Shown here: piece by piece, positions 1 through 8,966 of the stretch | Numbering within the stretch: position 1 is the stretch's first letter | Layout: each line of letters opens with the position of its first letter | Program-made: the position numbers and the translations under genes | The notes under the pieces: model-generated | What the model saw: only the letters and a program-made list of their open reading frames with translations | Database searches by the model: none | Told to the model about the DNA's origin: nothing | Origin: a bacterium | GTDB lineage: Bacteria; UBA8248 | Direction of reading: 5' to 3' | DNA length: 64,000 nucleotides | Assembly (NCBI GenBank): GCA_022828125.1 | Contig: JAJEJD010000020.1 | Span: 372,001 to 436,000 of the forward strand

Positions 1-597
1 CTGGCGTACACCGCCTACGGCTGGTGGGCGATGGCCCCGGTGGTCGGCGGCGGCGCTTCGGACACCACCCGGACGCTCAGCGCCCACGCCGGCATGAGCT
101 TCGGGCTGGAGACCTTCCCTCGGGACATGCCGGGCTCCCCCGCCGCCCCGCTCACGGCGACGTGGAGCGGCCGCGCCACCGGTCACGCCCAGGATGCGGC
201 CGGCCGCTGGGTGCTGGAGGGCGACGCCGTGCTGGAGGCGCGGCTGGAGGGTCCCTCCGGCGCCGTCACGGGCGGCGAGATCCGGAACATGCGCATCGCG
301 CCCTTAGACCCGCGGAGCCTGCAAGTCGATATAAGCCGGGCGGGCGCGTGGCACACGATCGAGTTGCTTGCGGCTTCGGTGGAGGGAAACGGCTACCGGG
401 GCCGGATTTCCGTCCGGGGTTCGCCTGAAGCCGGCCCCCGGTTCGTCACGCCGGCAGGCAGGTACGAGGGCGCGTTCTACGGCCCGGAAGCGGTGGAAAC
501 GGCGGGCCAGTGGTGGTTAATCGAAGCCTATCCCGATCCTTCCATGGGAGAGATGGTCGTAGTCGGCGGCTTCGGCGCCAAAAGGGAGCGGCCATGA
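1..597 (+). CDS. TbpB-like surface lipoprotein, C-terminal part (partial)
   Basis: The frame is open from the first base of the window and ends at TGA 595-597, so only the last 198 residues are visible. The visible start contains YGWW. The end runs through a G-R-Y-E-G-A-F-Y-G strand and a Q-W-W strand, which is how the eight-strand barrel of transferrin-binding-protein-B-like lipoproteins usually closes. I infer an outer-membrane or surface protein of the TbpB-like solute-binding group. The ligand cannot be read from this fragment. A second lipoprotein with the same C-terminal pattern follows 135 bases downstream, so the pair may be tandem paralogues. The N-terminus and signal peptide lie outside the window. 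Confidence 0.55.
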   Translation: MAYTAYGWWAMAPVVGGGASDTTRTLSAHAGMSFGLETFPRDMPGSPAAPLTATWSGRATGHAQDAAGRWVLEGDAVLEARLEGPSGAVTGGEIRNMRIAPLDPRSLQVDISRAGAWHTIELLAASVEGNGYRGRISVRGSPEAGPRFVTPAGRYEGAFYGPEAVETAGQWWLIEAYPDPSMGEMVVVGGFGAKRERP

Positions 598-652
598 GGC
601 ACTGTCTTCGGCGGCGCCGTCAAGTGCGATTTCTGCGCCGCGGCCACGCATG

Positions 653-681
653 TTGACGGAATGAGGAGGCCGGCATATATT
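653..681 (+). promoter_or_regulatory. Sigma-70-type promoter for the lipoprotein gene at 733
   Basis: TTGACG (653-658) and TATATT (676-681) are separated by 17 bases inside a short AT-rich stretch. It lies about 50 bases before the AAAGGAG ribosome-binding site at 717-723. It suggests the second lipoprotein has its own transcript rather than depending only on the upstream gene. Confidence 0.55.
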
Positions 682-732
682 CCATTTTTGAACGATAATT
701 CAAATTTACATCATCCAAAGGAGATGTGAAGG

Positions 733-1944
733 ATGCATCCGGATTCCTGTGGGTCGCAAAGTGTGTTCGCCGGGGAGAACCGGGAGGCGGCCCGCCCGAC
801 GAAGGGATGGTTCATGCCGTTTCGGCGCCAGCCCGGAGGCTCGACCGAATCACCACGCGGCCGGCGGCGCCGCATCCGCTCATCACTGCGAACCTTCGCT
901 GCGGCGTCCTTGATCGCGTGTTCCCTGATCCTGCACGGATGCGGCGGTGGCGGCCGCGCCCCGGTCGCCACGCCGGAAGGAGAAGGGCCCGCCGTGATGC
1001 TTCCTCCGACCCCGATGCCACCGCCGGATCCGACGCCCTCACCGGATCCGACTCCGCAGACGCCCCAGCCGCCTCCTCCGACCCCGGCGGTTTCGACGCC
1101 CCCGCCGGTTTCAACGCCACCTCCTCCGTCGTCGGCTCCGCCGTCGCCTCCGGCGCCCCCGCCGCCTGATGCGGCCAGGTTCGGCATCCAATCCAGCGAC
1201 GACTTCGATGCGATCGAGCGGATTCTCAAGTCCATCGACGCCGATGACAACCTCAAGCCGTACCTCGGAGGGCACGTGTTGTCGTACGCCATATACCCCA
1301 GGGCCGTAGCCGCCAATCCGCCTCCGATCAGGGAGCGGCACGGGCTTCCCGCCACGGGCTCGGACTTTATGGACGCCTCGGGGCTGGCGGCGGTGTTCTT
1401 GGGCGAATCCTTCAGGAATAGCTTCCGCAGGGATGCGGGAAGAGGGGATGGAGCGGGATGGTATTTTGCGGCGGACGTATTCACTTATTCGAACTGGGTC
1501 GATGGCGTATTTTTTGGAACCTCGCTCGTATTAGGCACGAGAGAAATCACGCCATTCGTCCTCGGCGTTCCGTCGGGGGTCAATCCTGCGGGCGCGGCGG
1601 GGACGGCCGTCTGGACCGGCTCCGTGACAGGCAGAGAAGTCGGCTCGGTGGTCAACCATCTTGATGGAAGGGCCACGCTGACCTACGATTTCGAGGCCGC
1701 GAACCTCGACGTCGTGTTCGACCAGTTTCGCCAGTACTTCGGAGGTGATGCGTCAGCGCAAGTCGTAAGCGACATCACCTGGGAGGGTCTCTCCGTCTCG
1801 GACGGGAGTTTCGGCGACTGTTCGGGAAGCGGAAACTGCATCCGGGGCCGGTTTTTCGACGACAACGAGGGGAATGCGGCGGAATCGGTCGGGGGCGTGT
1901 TCCGGCACGACAGTCTGAGAGGCGCCTTCGGCGCCGGGCGCTGA
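733..1944 (+). CDS. Proline-rich TbpB-like lipoprotein
   Basis: The protein is 403 residues from ATG 733, which has AAAGGAG 9 bases upstream. ATG 814, with GAAGGGA upstream, is an alternative and leaves a shorter leader. A basic segment precedes a hydrophobic stretch ending in L-H-G-C-G-G-G-G, a lipobox with the lipidated Cys at residue 70 (43 from the later start). A Pro/Thr/Ser linker (about residues 85-147) then spaces a C-terminal barrel domain. The final strands (W-T-G-S-V-T-G, then ATLTYDF, then VGGVFRHDSLRGAFGA) match the TbpB-like solute-binding pattern. A C-x5-C pair lies near the end (CSGSGNC). It is probably exported to the cell surface. Ligand unknown; metal or haem binding would be a guess. 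Confidence 0.6.
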   Translation: MHPDSCGSQSVFAGENREAARPTKGWFMPFRRQPGGSTESPRGRRRRIRSSLRTFAAASLIACSLILHGCGGGGRAPVATPEGEGPAVMLPPTPMPPPDPTPSPDPTPQTPQPPPPTPAVSTPPPVSTPPPPSSAPPSPPAPPPPDAARFGIQSSDDFDAIERILKSIDADDNLKPYLGGHVLSYAIYPRAVAANPPPIRERHGLPATGSDFMDASGLAAVFLGESFRNSFRRDAGRGDGAGWYFAADVFTYSNWVDGVFFGTSLVLGTREITPFVLGVPSGVNPAGAAGTAVWTGSVTGREVGSVVNHLDGRATLTYDFEAANLDVVFDQFRQYFGGDASAQVVSDITWEGLSVSDGSFGDCSGSGNCIRGRFFDDNEGNAAESVGGVFRHDSLRGAFGAGR

Positions 1945-2119
1945 TGAACGCCCGAACCGCCCGGCGCGCTCGGCGTCAGGGCGGTAACCGGGCGAGCCGC
2001 TTCAAGGCCGAGCCGCCCCGTCGAGCCGCTTCGCGGCCTCATCCTCGCGGGAGGGCATCCCTTCCGCTTTCGTTCGCGGCTCGAAACGCGCCGCTTCACG
2101 CCCCCCGAAATTTAGAGTC

Positions 2120-2149
2120 TTGACACGGCCTCGCCGCATCATCAATAAT
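2120..2149 (+). promoter_or_regulatory. Probable promoter of the cox-like operon
   Basis: TTGACA (2120-2125) is followed 18 bases later by AATAAT (2144-2149). It lies in the 273-base gap before the molybdenum hydroxylase genes. The rest of the gap (1945-2217) is GC-rich and I see no other feature in it. Confidence 0.45.
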
Positions 2150-2217
2150 GATTTCACTCGATCATTTCATGGAGGAACGAAATTCTTCGGTGAGGCGCAA
2201 GACTCCCTGCCTCAGGG

Positions 2218-2724
2218 ATGCGCTTCGATCTTTTTTCATGCGTGGGGGGCCCGAAGACCTTGGAAATCAACATCAGCATCAACGGCGAGAGCCGGACGTT
2301 CGACGTGGAGCCCAGAACCCTTCTTGTTCACCTCTTGCGCGACAATGCGGGCCTCACCGGCACGCACGTCGCGTGCGAAACCTCGATATGCGGCGCTTGC
2401 ACCGTGCTCCTCGACGACAAGGCGGTGAAAAGCTGCACCGTCCTTGCCGCACAGGCGCAAGGGTGTGAAGTCACGACCATCGAGGGGCTGGCCAATGGGG
2501 ATCAACTCCATCCCTTGCAGGAGCAGTTCTGGGAGAAGCATGGACTGCAGTGCGGCTTCTGCACGCCGGGCATGATCCTGACGGCGAACCAGCTCATTGC
2601 GTCCAACGCAGATCCGACGGACGAGGAAATCAGGCACGGCATCGAAGGCAACATTTGCCGCTGCACGGGTTATCAAAACATCGTCGACGCCATTTCCGCG
2701 GCGGCGGCTCAGATGAGGGATTAA
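2218..2724 (+). CDS. coxS: CoxS-like [2Fe-2S] subunit of a molybdenum hydroxylase
   Basis: This is the small iron-sulphur subunit of a xanthine dehydrogenase/CO dehydrogenase-family enzyme, which passes electrons from the molybdenum site to FAD. The plant-type [2Fe-2S] ligands are Cys53, Cys58, Cys61 and Cys73. The second cluster uses the CGFC (112-115) and CRC (147-149) pairs of the helical domain. The length of 168 residues fits the family. The first 14 residues do not look conserved, so the TTG at 2260, giving L-E-I-N-I-S-I-N-G, may be the true start. The large subunit begins 3 bases after the stop. Gene order S-L-M differs from the M-S-L order of classical carboxidotroph cox operons. Confidence 0.9.
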   Translation: MRFDLFSCVGGPKTLEINISINGESRTFDVEPRTLLVHLLRDNAGLTGTHVACETSICGACTVLLDDKAVKSCTVLAAQAQGCEVTTIEGLANGDQLHPLQEQFWEKHGLQCGFCTPGMILTANQLIASNADPTDEEIRHGIEGNICRCTGYQNIVDAISAAAAQMRD

Positions 2725-2727
2725 GAG

Positions 2728-5055
2728 ATGGCGCAAGCACCCAAATTCATCGGCGCGCCCATCAAAAGACGAGACGATCCGCGTCTCATCCAGGGCCTCG
2801 CCCACTACGTAGACGATTTCAATCCACCCGGCACACTGCACATGGCGTTGGCGAGAAGCCCGTACGGCAAAGCCAACATACGCTCGGTCGACGTCTCGAA
2901 GGCGGCCGTGGCGGAAGGCGTCGTCGCCGTCTACACGTACGAGGAGACGAAGGGCATCGGCCCCGTTCCCGTCGGCGGCCTGGTGCCCGACGCCAAGGTG
3001 CCCGTACAGCCGATTCTGGCCGACAAGCAGGTGCTGTTCGCGGGCGAACCCGTCGTGGCGGTGATCGCCGAGACGCGCTACGGCGCGAGCGACGCGGCGG
3101 CTCTCGTAGAGATCGATTACGAGCCGCTCGACGCCGTGGTGGACTTAGAAGCCGCGCTCGAACCCGGCTCCCCCAAAGTGCACGACGACTATGAGAGCAA
3201 CGAGGCGTTCGTGTGGGGTATCGCGGGCGGCGACGTGGAAGCAGGCCTCAAGGAAGCCGACGTCATCGTCAAGGAGAAGATGACCAACGCCCGCGTCGCC
3301 CCGCTGGCTCTCGAGCCCAGGGGCGTCCTGGCGCACTACCTCCCCGGCGAGGACAAGATGACGCTTTGGACCTCCACGCAGGTGCCCCATAAAGTGCGCA
3401 CGCTGGTGGCGGGCCAGATCGGCATGCCGGAGAACCGCATGCGGGTCATCGCCCCGGAAGTCGGCGGCGGCTTCGGCAGCAAGCTCAACATCTACCGCGA
3501 AGAGGCGCTCGCCGCCTTCGTCACGCGCGAACTCGGCGTGCCGATCAAGTGGGTGGAGAGCCGTTCGGAGAACTTCCTGACCACCATCCACGGACGCGGC
3601 CAGGTGGGCGAGATCGAGATGGGCTTAAAGAACGACGGCACCATCACCGCGTTCCGCTACAACGTGCTCGCCGACTGCGGGGCCTACTACCAGTTGCTCA
3701 CCGTGGCCATCTTCACGCTCACGGGCCTCATGCTCCCCGGCCCCTACAAGATCGCGAACATCGAGATGAACGCCACCGGCGTGTTCACCAACAAGGTGGC
3801 GACCGACGCCTACCGGGGCGCGGGCCGTCCCGAGGCGACCTATATCCTGGAACGCATGATGGACATCGCGGCCGTAGAGCTCGGCATGGACCCCGTGGAG
3901 ATCAGGCGCAAGAATTTCCCGGACAAGTCCGAGTTCCCCTTCAGCACCTCTGCGGGCTTAAGCTACGACAGCGGGGACTACCACCTGGCGCTCGACCGCG
4001 CGCTCGAGGCGGCGGATTACCCCGCCATGCGCGCGGAGCAGGAAGAGGCCAGGAAAGACGGCAGGTATCTCGGCATCGGCTTTTCCACCTACGTCGAGAT
4101 TTGCGGCATGGGACCCTCCGCCGCACTCGGCGGCCAGGGCTGGGAGAGCGCGCGCGTTCGCGTGGAGCCCACCGGCAAGGCCACCGTGTTCTCGGGCGCA
4201 TCGCCCCACGGACAGGGCCAGCAGACGTCCTTCGCCCAGATCGTGGCGGACGGCCTCGGCATCGACGCGAACGACGTGACCGTCGTCCACGGGGACACCG
4301 ACGTGGTTCCCTACGGCGTGGGCACCTTCGGCAGCCGGGGCACCGTGGTGGGCGGCTCGGCGGTCGTCTACGCGCGCGACAAAGTGCGCGCCAAGATGGC
4401 CAAGTTCGCGGCGATGGAGTTCGAGGCCGACGCGAACGACATCGAATTCGAGGACGGCAGAGTCTTCGTCAGGAGCGCGCCCGAGAAATCGGCCGGCTTC
4501 GCCGATGTCGCGATGATGGCCTACAGCGCCATCGCGCTTCCCGAAGACACCGAGCCGGGCCTCGAGGAGACACACTTCTTCGAGCCGAGCAACTTCACCT
4601 TCCCCTTCGGGACGCACATCGTGCTGACCGAGGTGGATCCTGAGACGGGCGACGTGGAAATTCTCCGCTACGTGGCGGTGGACGACGTGGGCAACATGAT
4701 CAACCCGCTGCTCGTGCACGGGCAGATCCACGGCGGCATCGCCCAAGGGACGGGGCAGGCGCTCGAGGAGGAAATGCTCTACGGCGAGGGCGGTCAGCCG
4801 CTCAACGCTTCGTTCATGCACTACGCTTTGCCCAAGGCGAACCGCCTGCCGCGTTTCGAGCTTCTGCACACCACCACGCCGACGGACGTGAACCCGCTGG
4901 GTGCGAAGGGCGTGGGCGAGGCCGGCACCATCGGCTCCACGCCCGCCGTGGTGAACGCCGTGATCGACGCGCTTTCGCCATTCGGTATCACGCACATCGA
5001 CATGCCGCTGCGCCCCGAGAGAGTGTGGCGCGCCATCGCCGAGAAGAGGGCCTAA
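2728..5055 (+). CDS. coxL: Molybdopterin-binding large subunit, form-II CoxL type
   Basis: The protein is 775 residues, typical for the family. It binds the molybdopterin cytosine dinucleotide cofactor and carries the catalytic site. The active-site loop reads AYRGAGR at residues 361-367, the form-II signature, not the AYRCSFR of proven form-I CO dehydrogenase. The cysteine that bridges Cu to Mo in CODH is therefore absent. G-G-G-F-G-S-K (about 246-252) and KGVGEAGTIG (727-736, with the catalytic base Glu731) are present. It probably hydroxylates an aldehyde, heterocycle or related substrate. Calling it a CO dehydrogenase from the sequence alone would be unsafe. Confidence 0.9.
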   Translation: MAQAPKFIGAPIKRRDDPRLIQGLAHYVDDFNPPGTLHMALARSPYGKANIRSVDVSKAAVAEGVVAVYTYEETKGIGPVPVGGLVPDAKVPVQPILADKQVLFAGEPVVAVIAETRYGASDAAALVEIDYEPLDAVVDLEAALEPGSPKVHDDYESNEAFVWGIAGGDVEAGLKEADVIVKEKMTNARVAPLALEPRGVLAHYLPGEDKMTLWTSTQVPHKVRTLVAGQIGMPENRMRVIAPEVGGGFGSKLNIYREEALAAFVTRELGVPIKWVESRSENFLTTIHGRGQVGEIEMGLKNDGTITAFRYNVLADCGAYYQLLTVAIFTLTGLMLPGPYKIANIEMNATGVFTNKVATDAYRGAGRPEATYILERMMDIAAVELGMDPVEIRRKNFPDKSEFPFSTSAGLSYDSGDYHLALDRALEAADYPAMRAEQEEARKDGRYLGIGFSTYVEICGMGPSAALGGQGWESARVRVEPTGKATVFSGASPHGQGQQTSFAQIVADGLGIDANDVTVVHGDTDVVPYGVGTFGSRGTVVGGSAVVYARDKVRAKMAKFAAMEFEADANDIEFEDGRVFVRSAPEKSAGFADVAMMAYSAIALPEDTEPGLEETHFFEPSNFTFPFGTHIVLTEVDPETGDVEILRYVAVDDVGNMINPLLVHGQIHGGIAQGTGQALEEEMLYGEGGQPLNASFMHYALPKANRLPRFELLHTTTPTDVNPLGAKGVGEAGTIGSTPAVVNAVIDALSPFGITHIDMPLRPERVWRAIAEKRA

Positions 5056-5058
5056 GAA

Positions 5059-5931
5059 ATGATTCCAGCTTCTTTCGACTACGTTCGACCACAATCGCTA
5101 GAAGACGCTCTCGCGCAGCTCGGAGAGCATGGAGACGACGCGCGAGTCCTCGCCGGAGGCCATAGCCTCCTGCCCGTGATGAAGGCGCGGCTCGCCGATC
5201 CCGGCGTCCTCGTCGACATCGCCGGTATCGATGGCCTCTCGGGCATCTCCGAATCGGAGGACGGTATCACCATCGGCGCGATGACGACCCACGCCGAAAT
5301 CGAGGCGTCCGCCTCGGTTCAGGGGAGATGCCGCTCCCTCGCCGAAGCGGCTGCCGCCATCGGCGACGTACAGGTGAGAAACCGCGGGACGCTGGGCGGT
5401 TCCCTCGCCCATGCCGACCCCGCCGCCGACTACCCGGCGGTCATCCTGGCGGCGAATGCGGAAATCACCGTCGCGGGTGCGGACGGGGAGCGCGTCATCG
5501 CCGCCGATGACTTCTTCACCGGAACATACGAGACGGCCCTGGGCGCGGGCGAGATTATCACCTCCGTCCGCATACGGGCTTCGGCCGCGCGTGGCTCGAG
5601 CGCCTATCTCAAGGCGGCCCAGCAGGCCAGCGGCTTCGCGGTGTGCGGCGTGGCGGCCCGGATCGCACTGGACGCAGACGGCGCCGTCGAGCGCATCCGC
5701 GTGGGCGTGACGGGCGTGGCTGAGTCCGCATATCGCGCCACGAGCGTCGAAGACGCCCTCACGGGCGCCGCGCCGAGCGCGGAGTCAATCCGCAAGGCGG
5801 CGGCAACGGCCGGCGAAGGCGTCGACGCGCTGGATGATTTTTACGCCGGAGCGGATTTCAGGCGCCACCTGGCCGGCGTATACGCCGCGCGCGCCATCGG
5901 CAAGGCCTGGATCCGCGCCGCCGGCGAATAG
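5059..5931 (+). CDS. coxM: CoxM-like FAD-binding subunit
   Basis: This is the flavin subunit of the same three-part molybdenum hydroxylase and completes electron transfer to an external acceptor. The protein is 290 residues. FAD-binding signatures are AGGHS at 32-36 and TLGGS at 111-115, the latter followed by the usual D-P-A-A-D-Y-P run. The start ATG at 5059 follows the large-subunit stop by 3 bases, so the three genes form one transcript. No maturation genes (coxD/E/F/G type) follow here. Confidence 0.9.
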   Translation: MIPASFDYVRPQSLEDALAQLGEHGDDARVLAGGHSLLPVMKARLADPGVLVDIAGIDGLSGISESEDGITIGAMTTHAEIEASASVQGRCRSLAEAAAAIGDVQVRNRGTLGGSLAHADPAADYPAVILAANAEITVAGADGERVIAADDFFTGTYETALGAGEIITSVRIRASAARGSSAYLKAAQQASGFAVCGVAARIALDADGAVERIRVGVTGVAESAYRATSVEDALTGAAPSAESIRKAAATAGEGVDALDDFYAGADFRRHLAGVYAARAIGKAWIRAAGE

Positions 5932-6030
5932 CGCCTGCGCCCCGGACGCGCGCATTTTCCAGGCAAGCGTGTATTCCTTACATCGCCCCCACTCGTTGGG
6001 GGCGATTTTCTTGGTCCTGGCGATTTCGAA

Positions 6031-6855
6031 TTGAACGATACCCCTCTTCTTCCCGCGATTCGGTGGCTCGCGCGCGAGAACGCGCGCTTCATCACACAGC
6101 TCCGCGCGCTTTCTGACGCCGATTGGACGAAACCCACCTTCTGCCCCGGATGGAGCGCGGCCCTGCTCGTCGGCCACATGACGGGCGGGGCCATCTCCTA
6201 TGCCGAGCGCATCCGGGCGGCGCGCCGGGGCGAGGTCATCCTCTCGCTCGGCGCCGGGACACCCGAGGAATTCCAGGCCGCGCGCAATGAAATCACCCGA
6301 AAATCCGTCGCCATGTCTCCTGCGGAGCGCATCGACTGGATCGAGCGCAGCCAGGACGACCTCCAGACAGAAATCGAGCGTCTGGAACCCGGCGACCTGG
6401 ACCGCGACCTCTGGCACCGGAGGGGAAACACGAAAGCGCGCACCTTCCCTGCTCAACGGCTCTACGAGGTGGCGCTTCACGGCTGGGACCTGGAGAACGA
6501 CCCGGACGCGCCGCTCAAGACGGATTCGCTGGGCGCGCTCGTCGATATTCTGGAATCGAGGATTCCCCTCTATTTCAACCGTTCGGGCGCAACCGGGCCT
6601 GCAGGCGTCTTCCGCTTCGAGACGCGCAGGCCCGAGGCCGCATGGGAGATGGCGATATCAGGTGGGGAGGCGTCGGCCCGAGAGGGCTTGTCGGACGCGC
6701 CCGACGCCATCATCGCGGCATCCGGCAGCGACATGGTGCTCCTGTGCGCGGGCCGGGCGGATCGAGCGCGGATAATCGCAGATGCCTCCCTTCGCATCGA
6801 AGGGGACGCGCAGAAAGCGGCCGCGCTCATGGACGTTCTCTTCCAGCCCTTTTAG
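6031..6855 (+). CDS. DinB/maleylpyruvate isomerase-type family protein
   Basis: The 274-residue protein begins at TTG 6031. Its N-terminal half has the helical-bundle pattern of the mycothiol-dependent maleylpyruvate isomerase/DinB superfamily, including W-T-K-P-T-F-C-P-G-W-S and V-G-H-M. The metal-binding histidine set is completed by an H-G-W-D motif near residue 150. The C-terminal half resembles the SCP2-like lid seen in this family. Family members transfer or isomerise thiol conjugates, but many have no known substrate, and nothing here shows that this organism makes mycothiol. It sits 99 bases after the molybdenum hydroxylase genes, which may or may not imply a shared pathway. Confidence 0.65.
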   Translation: MNDTPLLPAIRWLARENARFITQLRALSDADWTKPTFCPGWSAALLVGHMTGGAISYAERIRAARRGEVILSLGAGTPEEFQAARNEITRKSVAMSPAERIDWIERSQDDLQTEIERLEPGDLDRDLWHRRGNTKARTFPAQRLYEVALHGWDLENDPDAPLKTDSLGALVDILESRIPLYFNRSGATGPAGVFRFETRRPEAAWEMAISGGEASAREGLSDAPDAIIAASGSDMVLLCAGRADRARIIADASLRIEGDAQKAAALMDVLFQPF

Positions 6856-6874
6856 GAGGTTTCGGAGACAAGTC

Positions 6875-7390
6875 ATGCGCATCGTGGTTGACGGTTACAA
6901 CCTCATCCCCGCCATACCCGAACTCAGGCGCGTTCTCCACCAGGACCTGGAAGCCGGGCGCGAGGGCCTGCTCGAAATGCTCCGGAGCTACCGCAGGAAT
7001 TCCCCGATAAATCTCCGAATCACCGTCGTTTTCGACGGCAAATCCCATCACGACCATGGAGGCGGGAAAAACGCGGGCGATATCGAGGTGCTCTTCTCCC
7101 GGCACGAAATCGCAGACGCGCTCATCCTGCGCCTCCTGAAGAGCCACTACAGGAACGCCGTTCTCGTCACTTCGGACAGGGCGCTGGGCGAGGCGGCCGC
7201 GCCCTTCGCCTCGGTGGTCATCCGCACGGGCGAGTTCCGCGATCGGCTCTACCAGTCGGCTTTTATGGATGGCGACGCGCCGGAGGATGAACCGCCTATA
7301 ACGCCCAGGCGCGACACGAAGAAGAAGGGAAACCCCAGGCGCGCCCCCAGGAAAGAGCGCAGGCGCAACCGGCAACTCAAGAATCTTTGA
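6875..7390 (+). CDS. YacP-like NYN-domain protein
   Basis: The 171-residue protein starts at ATG 6875, with CGGAG 7 bases before it and AGGAGG further up. It opens with M-R-I-V-V-D-G-Y-N-L-I, the conserved Asp/Asn start of the YacP-like NYN ribonuclease fold. Later acidic positions (V-V-F-D-G and V-T-S-D-R-A) match the PIN/NYN active site. The last 35 residues are strongly basic (RRAPRKERRRNRQ), suggesting RNA contact. YacP-type proteins are putative RNases acting in rRNA or mRNA processing. The gene overlaps no neighbour and lies 19 bases after the DinB-like gene. Confidence 0.75.
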   Translation: MRIVVDGYNLIPAIPELRRVLHQDLEAGREGLLEMLRSYRRNSPINLRITVVFDGKSHHDHGGGKNAGDIEVLFSRHEIADALILRLLKSHYRNAVLVTSDRALGEAAAPFASVVIRTGEFRDRLYQSAFMDGDAPEDEPPITPRRDTKKKGNPRRAPRKERRRNRQLKNL

Positions 7391-8053
7391 GGCGGCTTCT
7401 CAGGGTGAGGAAAACGAAAAACACCCTCATCCCGAGTAGGCCCGCAAGGGCCGTATCGAGAGCCTGCCCTGAGCCTGTCGAAGGGGACGCCGGAAAGGCA
7501 CCCCCCCTACCCCCTTTAACGGGGCTGTTGAAAAACCTTCTCGATTGGAATTGACGATGCTTTTCGTGTGCGCCTGGATTCGGTCGTCGTTACGGAGACG
7601 GTTGATGCGGTTCACCACGAAGCCGTCATTCCGGCGAAAGCCGGAATCCATTTTGACGCCTTTTGCCTTTCGTCAGGGTTCCTGCGCATCGGCGGGGAAT
7701 GAAACGCCGCTGTGTATTCACCCACATCCGCAAATGGATTCCGGCTTTCGCCGGAATGACGATCAAAACCGCACCGCCTCATCCTGAGTAGGCGCGTAAG
7801 CGCCGTATCGAAGGATGCCCTCTCGCCACGGCGCGAGTTCCTCGCCCTTCGATACAAACGCTCCTTTCTCAGTCGCGTTTTACCTTCGGCGGCTACTCAG
7901 GGTGAGGAAAGAGACGTTGTCGGTTTCCAAGGGACGCATACGGGGCTTATTCAACAACTCCTTCACAGGGGGGTGAAAATGATGCCCCCCGTCGAGGGGA
8001 TTTTCAACAGCCCCCTCCCCTGCCGCTTGGAACGAGAGCCGGCCCGTATGAAA
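7391..8053. repeat. Repeat island, no gene
   Basis: The gap between convergent genes holds several nested repeats and no convincing reading frame. A CTCATCC-x-GAGTAGGC unit and its inverted partner CTACTCAGGGTGAGG occur at 7396-7490 and 7781-7912. Between them lies the palindromic element at 7623-7760. GTTGAAAAA-type ends lie at about 7519-7536 and, inverted, at about 8003-8025. Short frames here simply translate the repeats. Confidence 0.75.
7623..7760. repeat. CGTCATTCCGGC terminal-inverted-repeat element
   Basis: CGTCATTCCGGCGAAAGCCG opens the element, and its inverted copy (GGATTCCGGCTTTCGCCGG then AATGAC) closes it. They enclose about 85 bases with no gene. Each end is itself a hairpin. 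The same architecture recurs at 44379-44523, and a single hairpin recurs at 27599-27625. It looks like a non-autonomous MITE-like sequence. Confidence 0.65.
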
Positions 8054-8956
8054 CTATTCGGAGCGCAGTCTGGGGTCGAGCGTGTCGCGCACGGCGTCGC
8101 CGAAGAGGTTGAAGGCGAAGACGGCGGCGGTGATGGCGAGGCCGGGGAAAACGGGAATCCACGGCGCGCTCTCGGCGTATTCCTCAGCCCCTCCCTGAAG
8201 CATCAGCCCCCAGGCGGGCGTGGGTTCCTGAACGCCGAGTCCGAGATAGGAGAGCGAGGCTTCGAGCAGAATCGCCTGGCCGAGAAACGAAGTGAGCATG
8301 ATGAGATAGGGCGCCATGACGTTGGGAATCATGTGCCGGAAGATGATGCGAACGTGCGCGAAGCCGAGCGCTCGCGCGGCGTCCACGTAGGGAATTTCGC
8401 GAATCGCGAGCGCGCTGGAGCGCACCACGCGGGCGCACCGGGGGATAAGCGGGATCGTGATCGCCAGAATCACGTTCTGCGTCCCCGTGCCGAAGATCGA
8501 AACCACCGAGAGCGCCATGATGATGAGCGGAAACGAGATGAAGATGTCCATGAAGCGCTGAAAGATGAGGTCGAAGCGTCCGCCGAAATAAGCGCTGCCC
8601 ACGCCGAGGATGAGGCCGGCGGTGGAACCCAGGATAGAGGCGGAAAACCCCACGAAGAGCGCCGTTCTGGCGCCGAAGACGATGCGCGTGAAGATGTCGC
8701 GCCCGAACTGGTCCGTCCCGAACCAATGGGCCGCGCCCGGAGCGACGTGCATGCTGTCGAATGCGTTCTGCACCGGATCGTAGAAGGTGATCGCGTTCGC
8801 CAACGCGGCCACCAGGAGCATCACGAGGACGGCGCACGCGCTCACGGCGCCCAGCGGCTTTTTCCTCGCCGTATCCTTGATCTTGTCGACCCAGGAACGC
8901 TCGGGAAGCGCGTCGAAATCCATCTCGGAGACGGCGAGATCACTCGGGGACGCCAT
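8054..8956 (-). CDS. dppC: Peptide/opine ABC transporter permease, DppC type
   Basis: This inner-membrane permease is 300 residues from ATG 8956, with TAGGAG upstream; the frame is open further but lacks a better start. One N-terminal membrane segment precedes a periplasmic domain with W-F-G-T-D-Q-F-G-R-D, the signature of DppC/OppC proteins. The transmembrane block follows, carrying the E-A-S-L-S-Y-L-G-L-G EAA-type loop that docks the ATPase. It is the last gene of the five-gene minus-strand operon and starts 10 bases after dppB. Confidence 0.9.
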   Translation of the reverse strand: MASPSDLAVSEMDFDALPERSWVDKIKDTARKKPLGAVSACAVLVMLLVAALANAITFYDPVQNAFDSMHVAPGAAHWFGTDQFGRDIFTRIVFGARTALFVGFSASILGSTAGLILGVGSAYFGGRFDLIFQRFMDIFISFPLIIMALSVVSIFGTGTQNVILAITIPLIPRCARVVRSSALAIREIPYVDAARALGFAHVRIIFRHMIPNVMAPYLIMLTSFLGQAILLEASLSYLGLGVQEPTPAWGLMLQGGAEEYAESAPWIPVFPGLAITAAVFAFNLFGDAVRDTLDPRLRSE

Positions 8957-8966
8957 GGCGCAACTC

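Noticed and set aside
2728-5055. Aerobic CO dehydrogenase as a firm call
   Set aside because: The active-site motif is form II (AYRGAGR), so CO oxidation is not supported.
3958-5094. 378-residue frame opposite coxL
   Set aside because: Antisense shadow of a strongly conserved gene.
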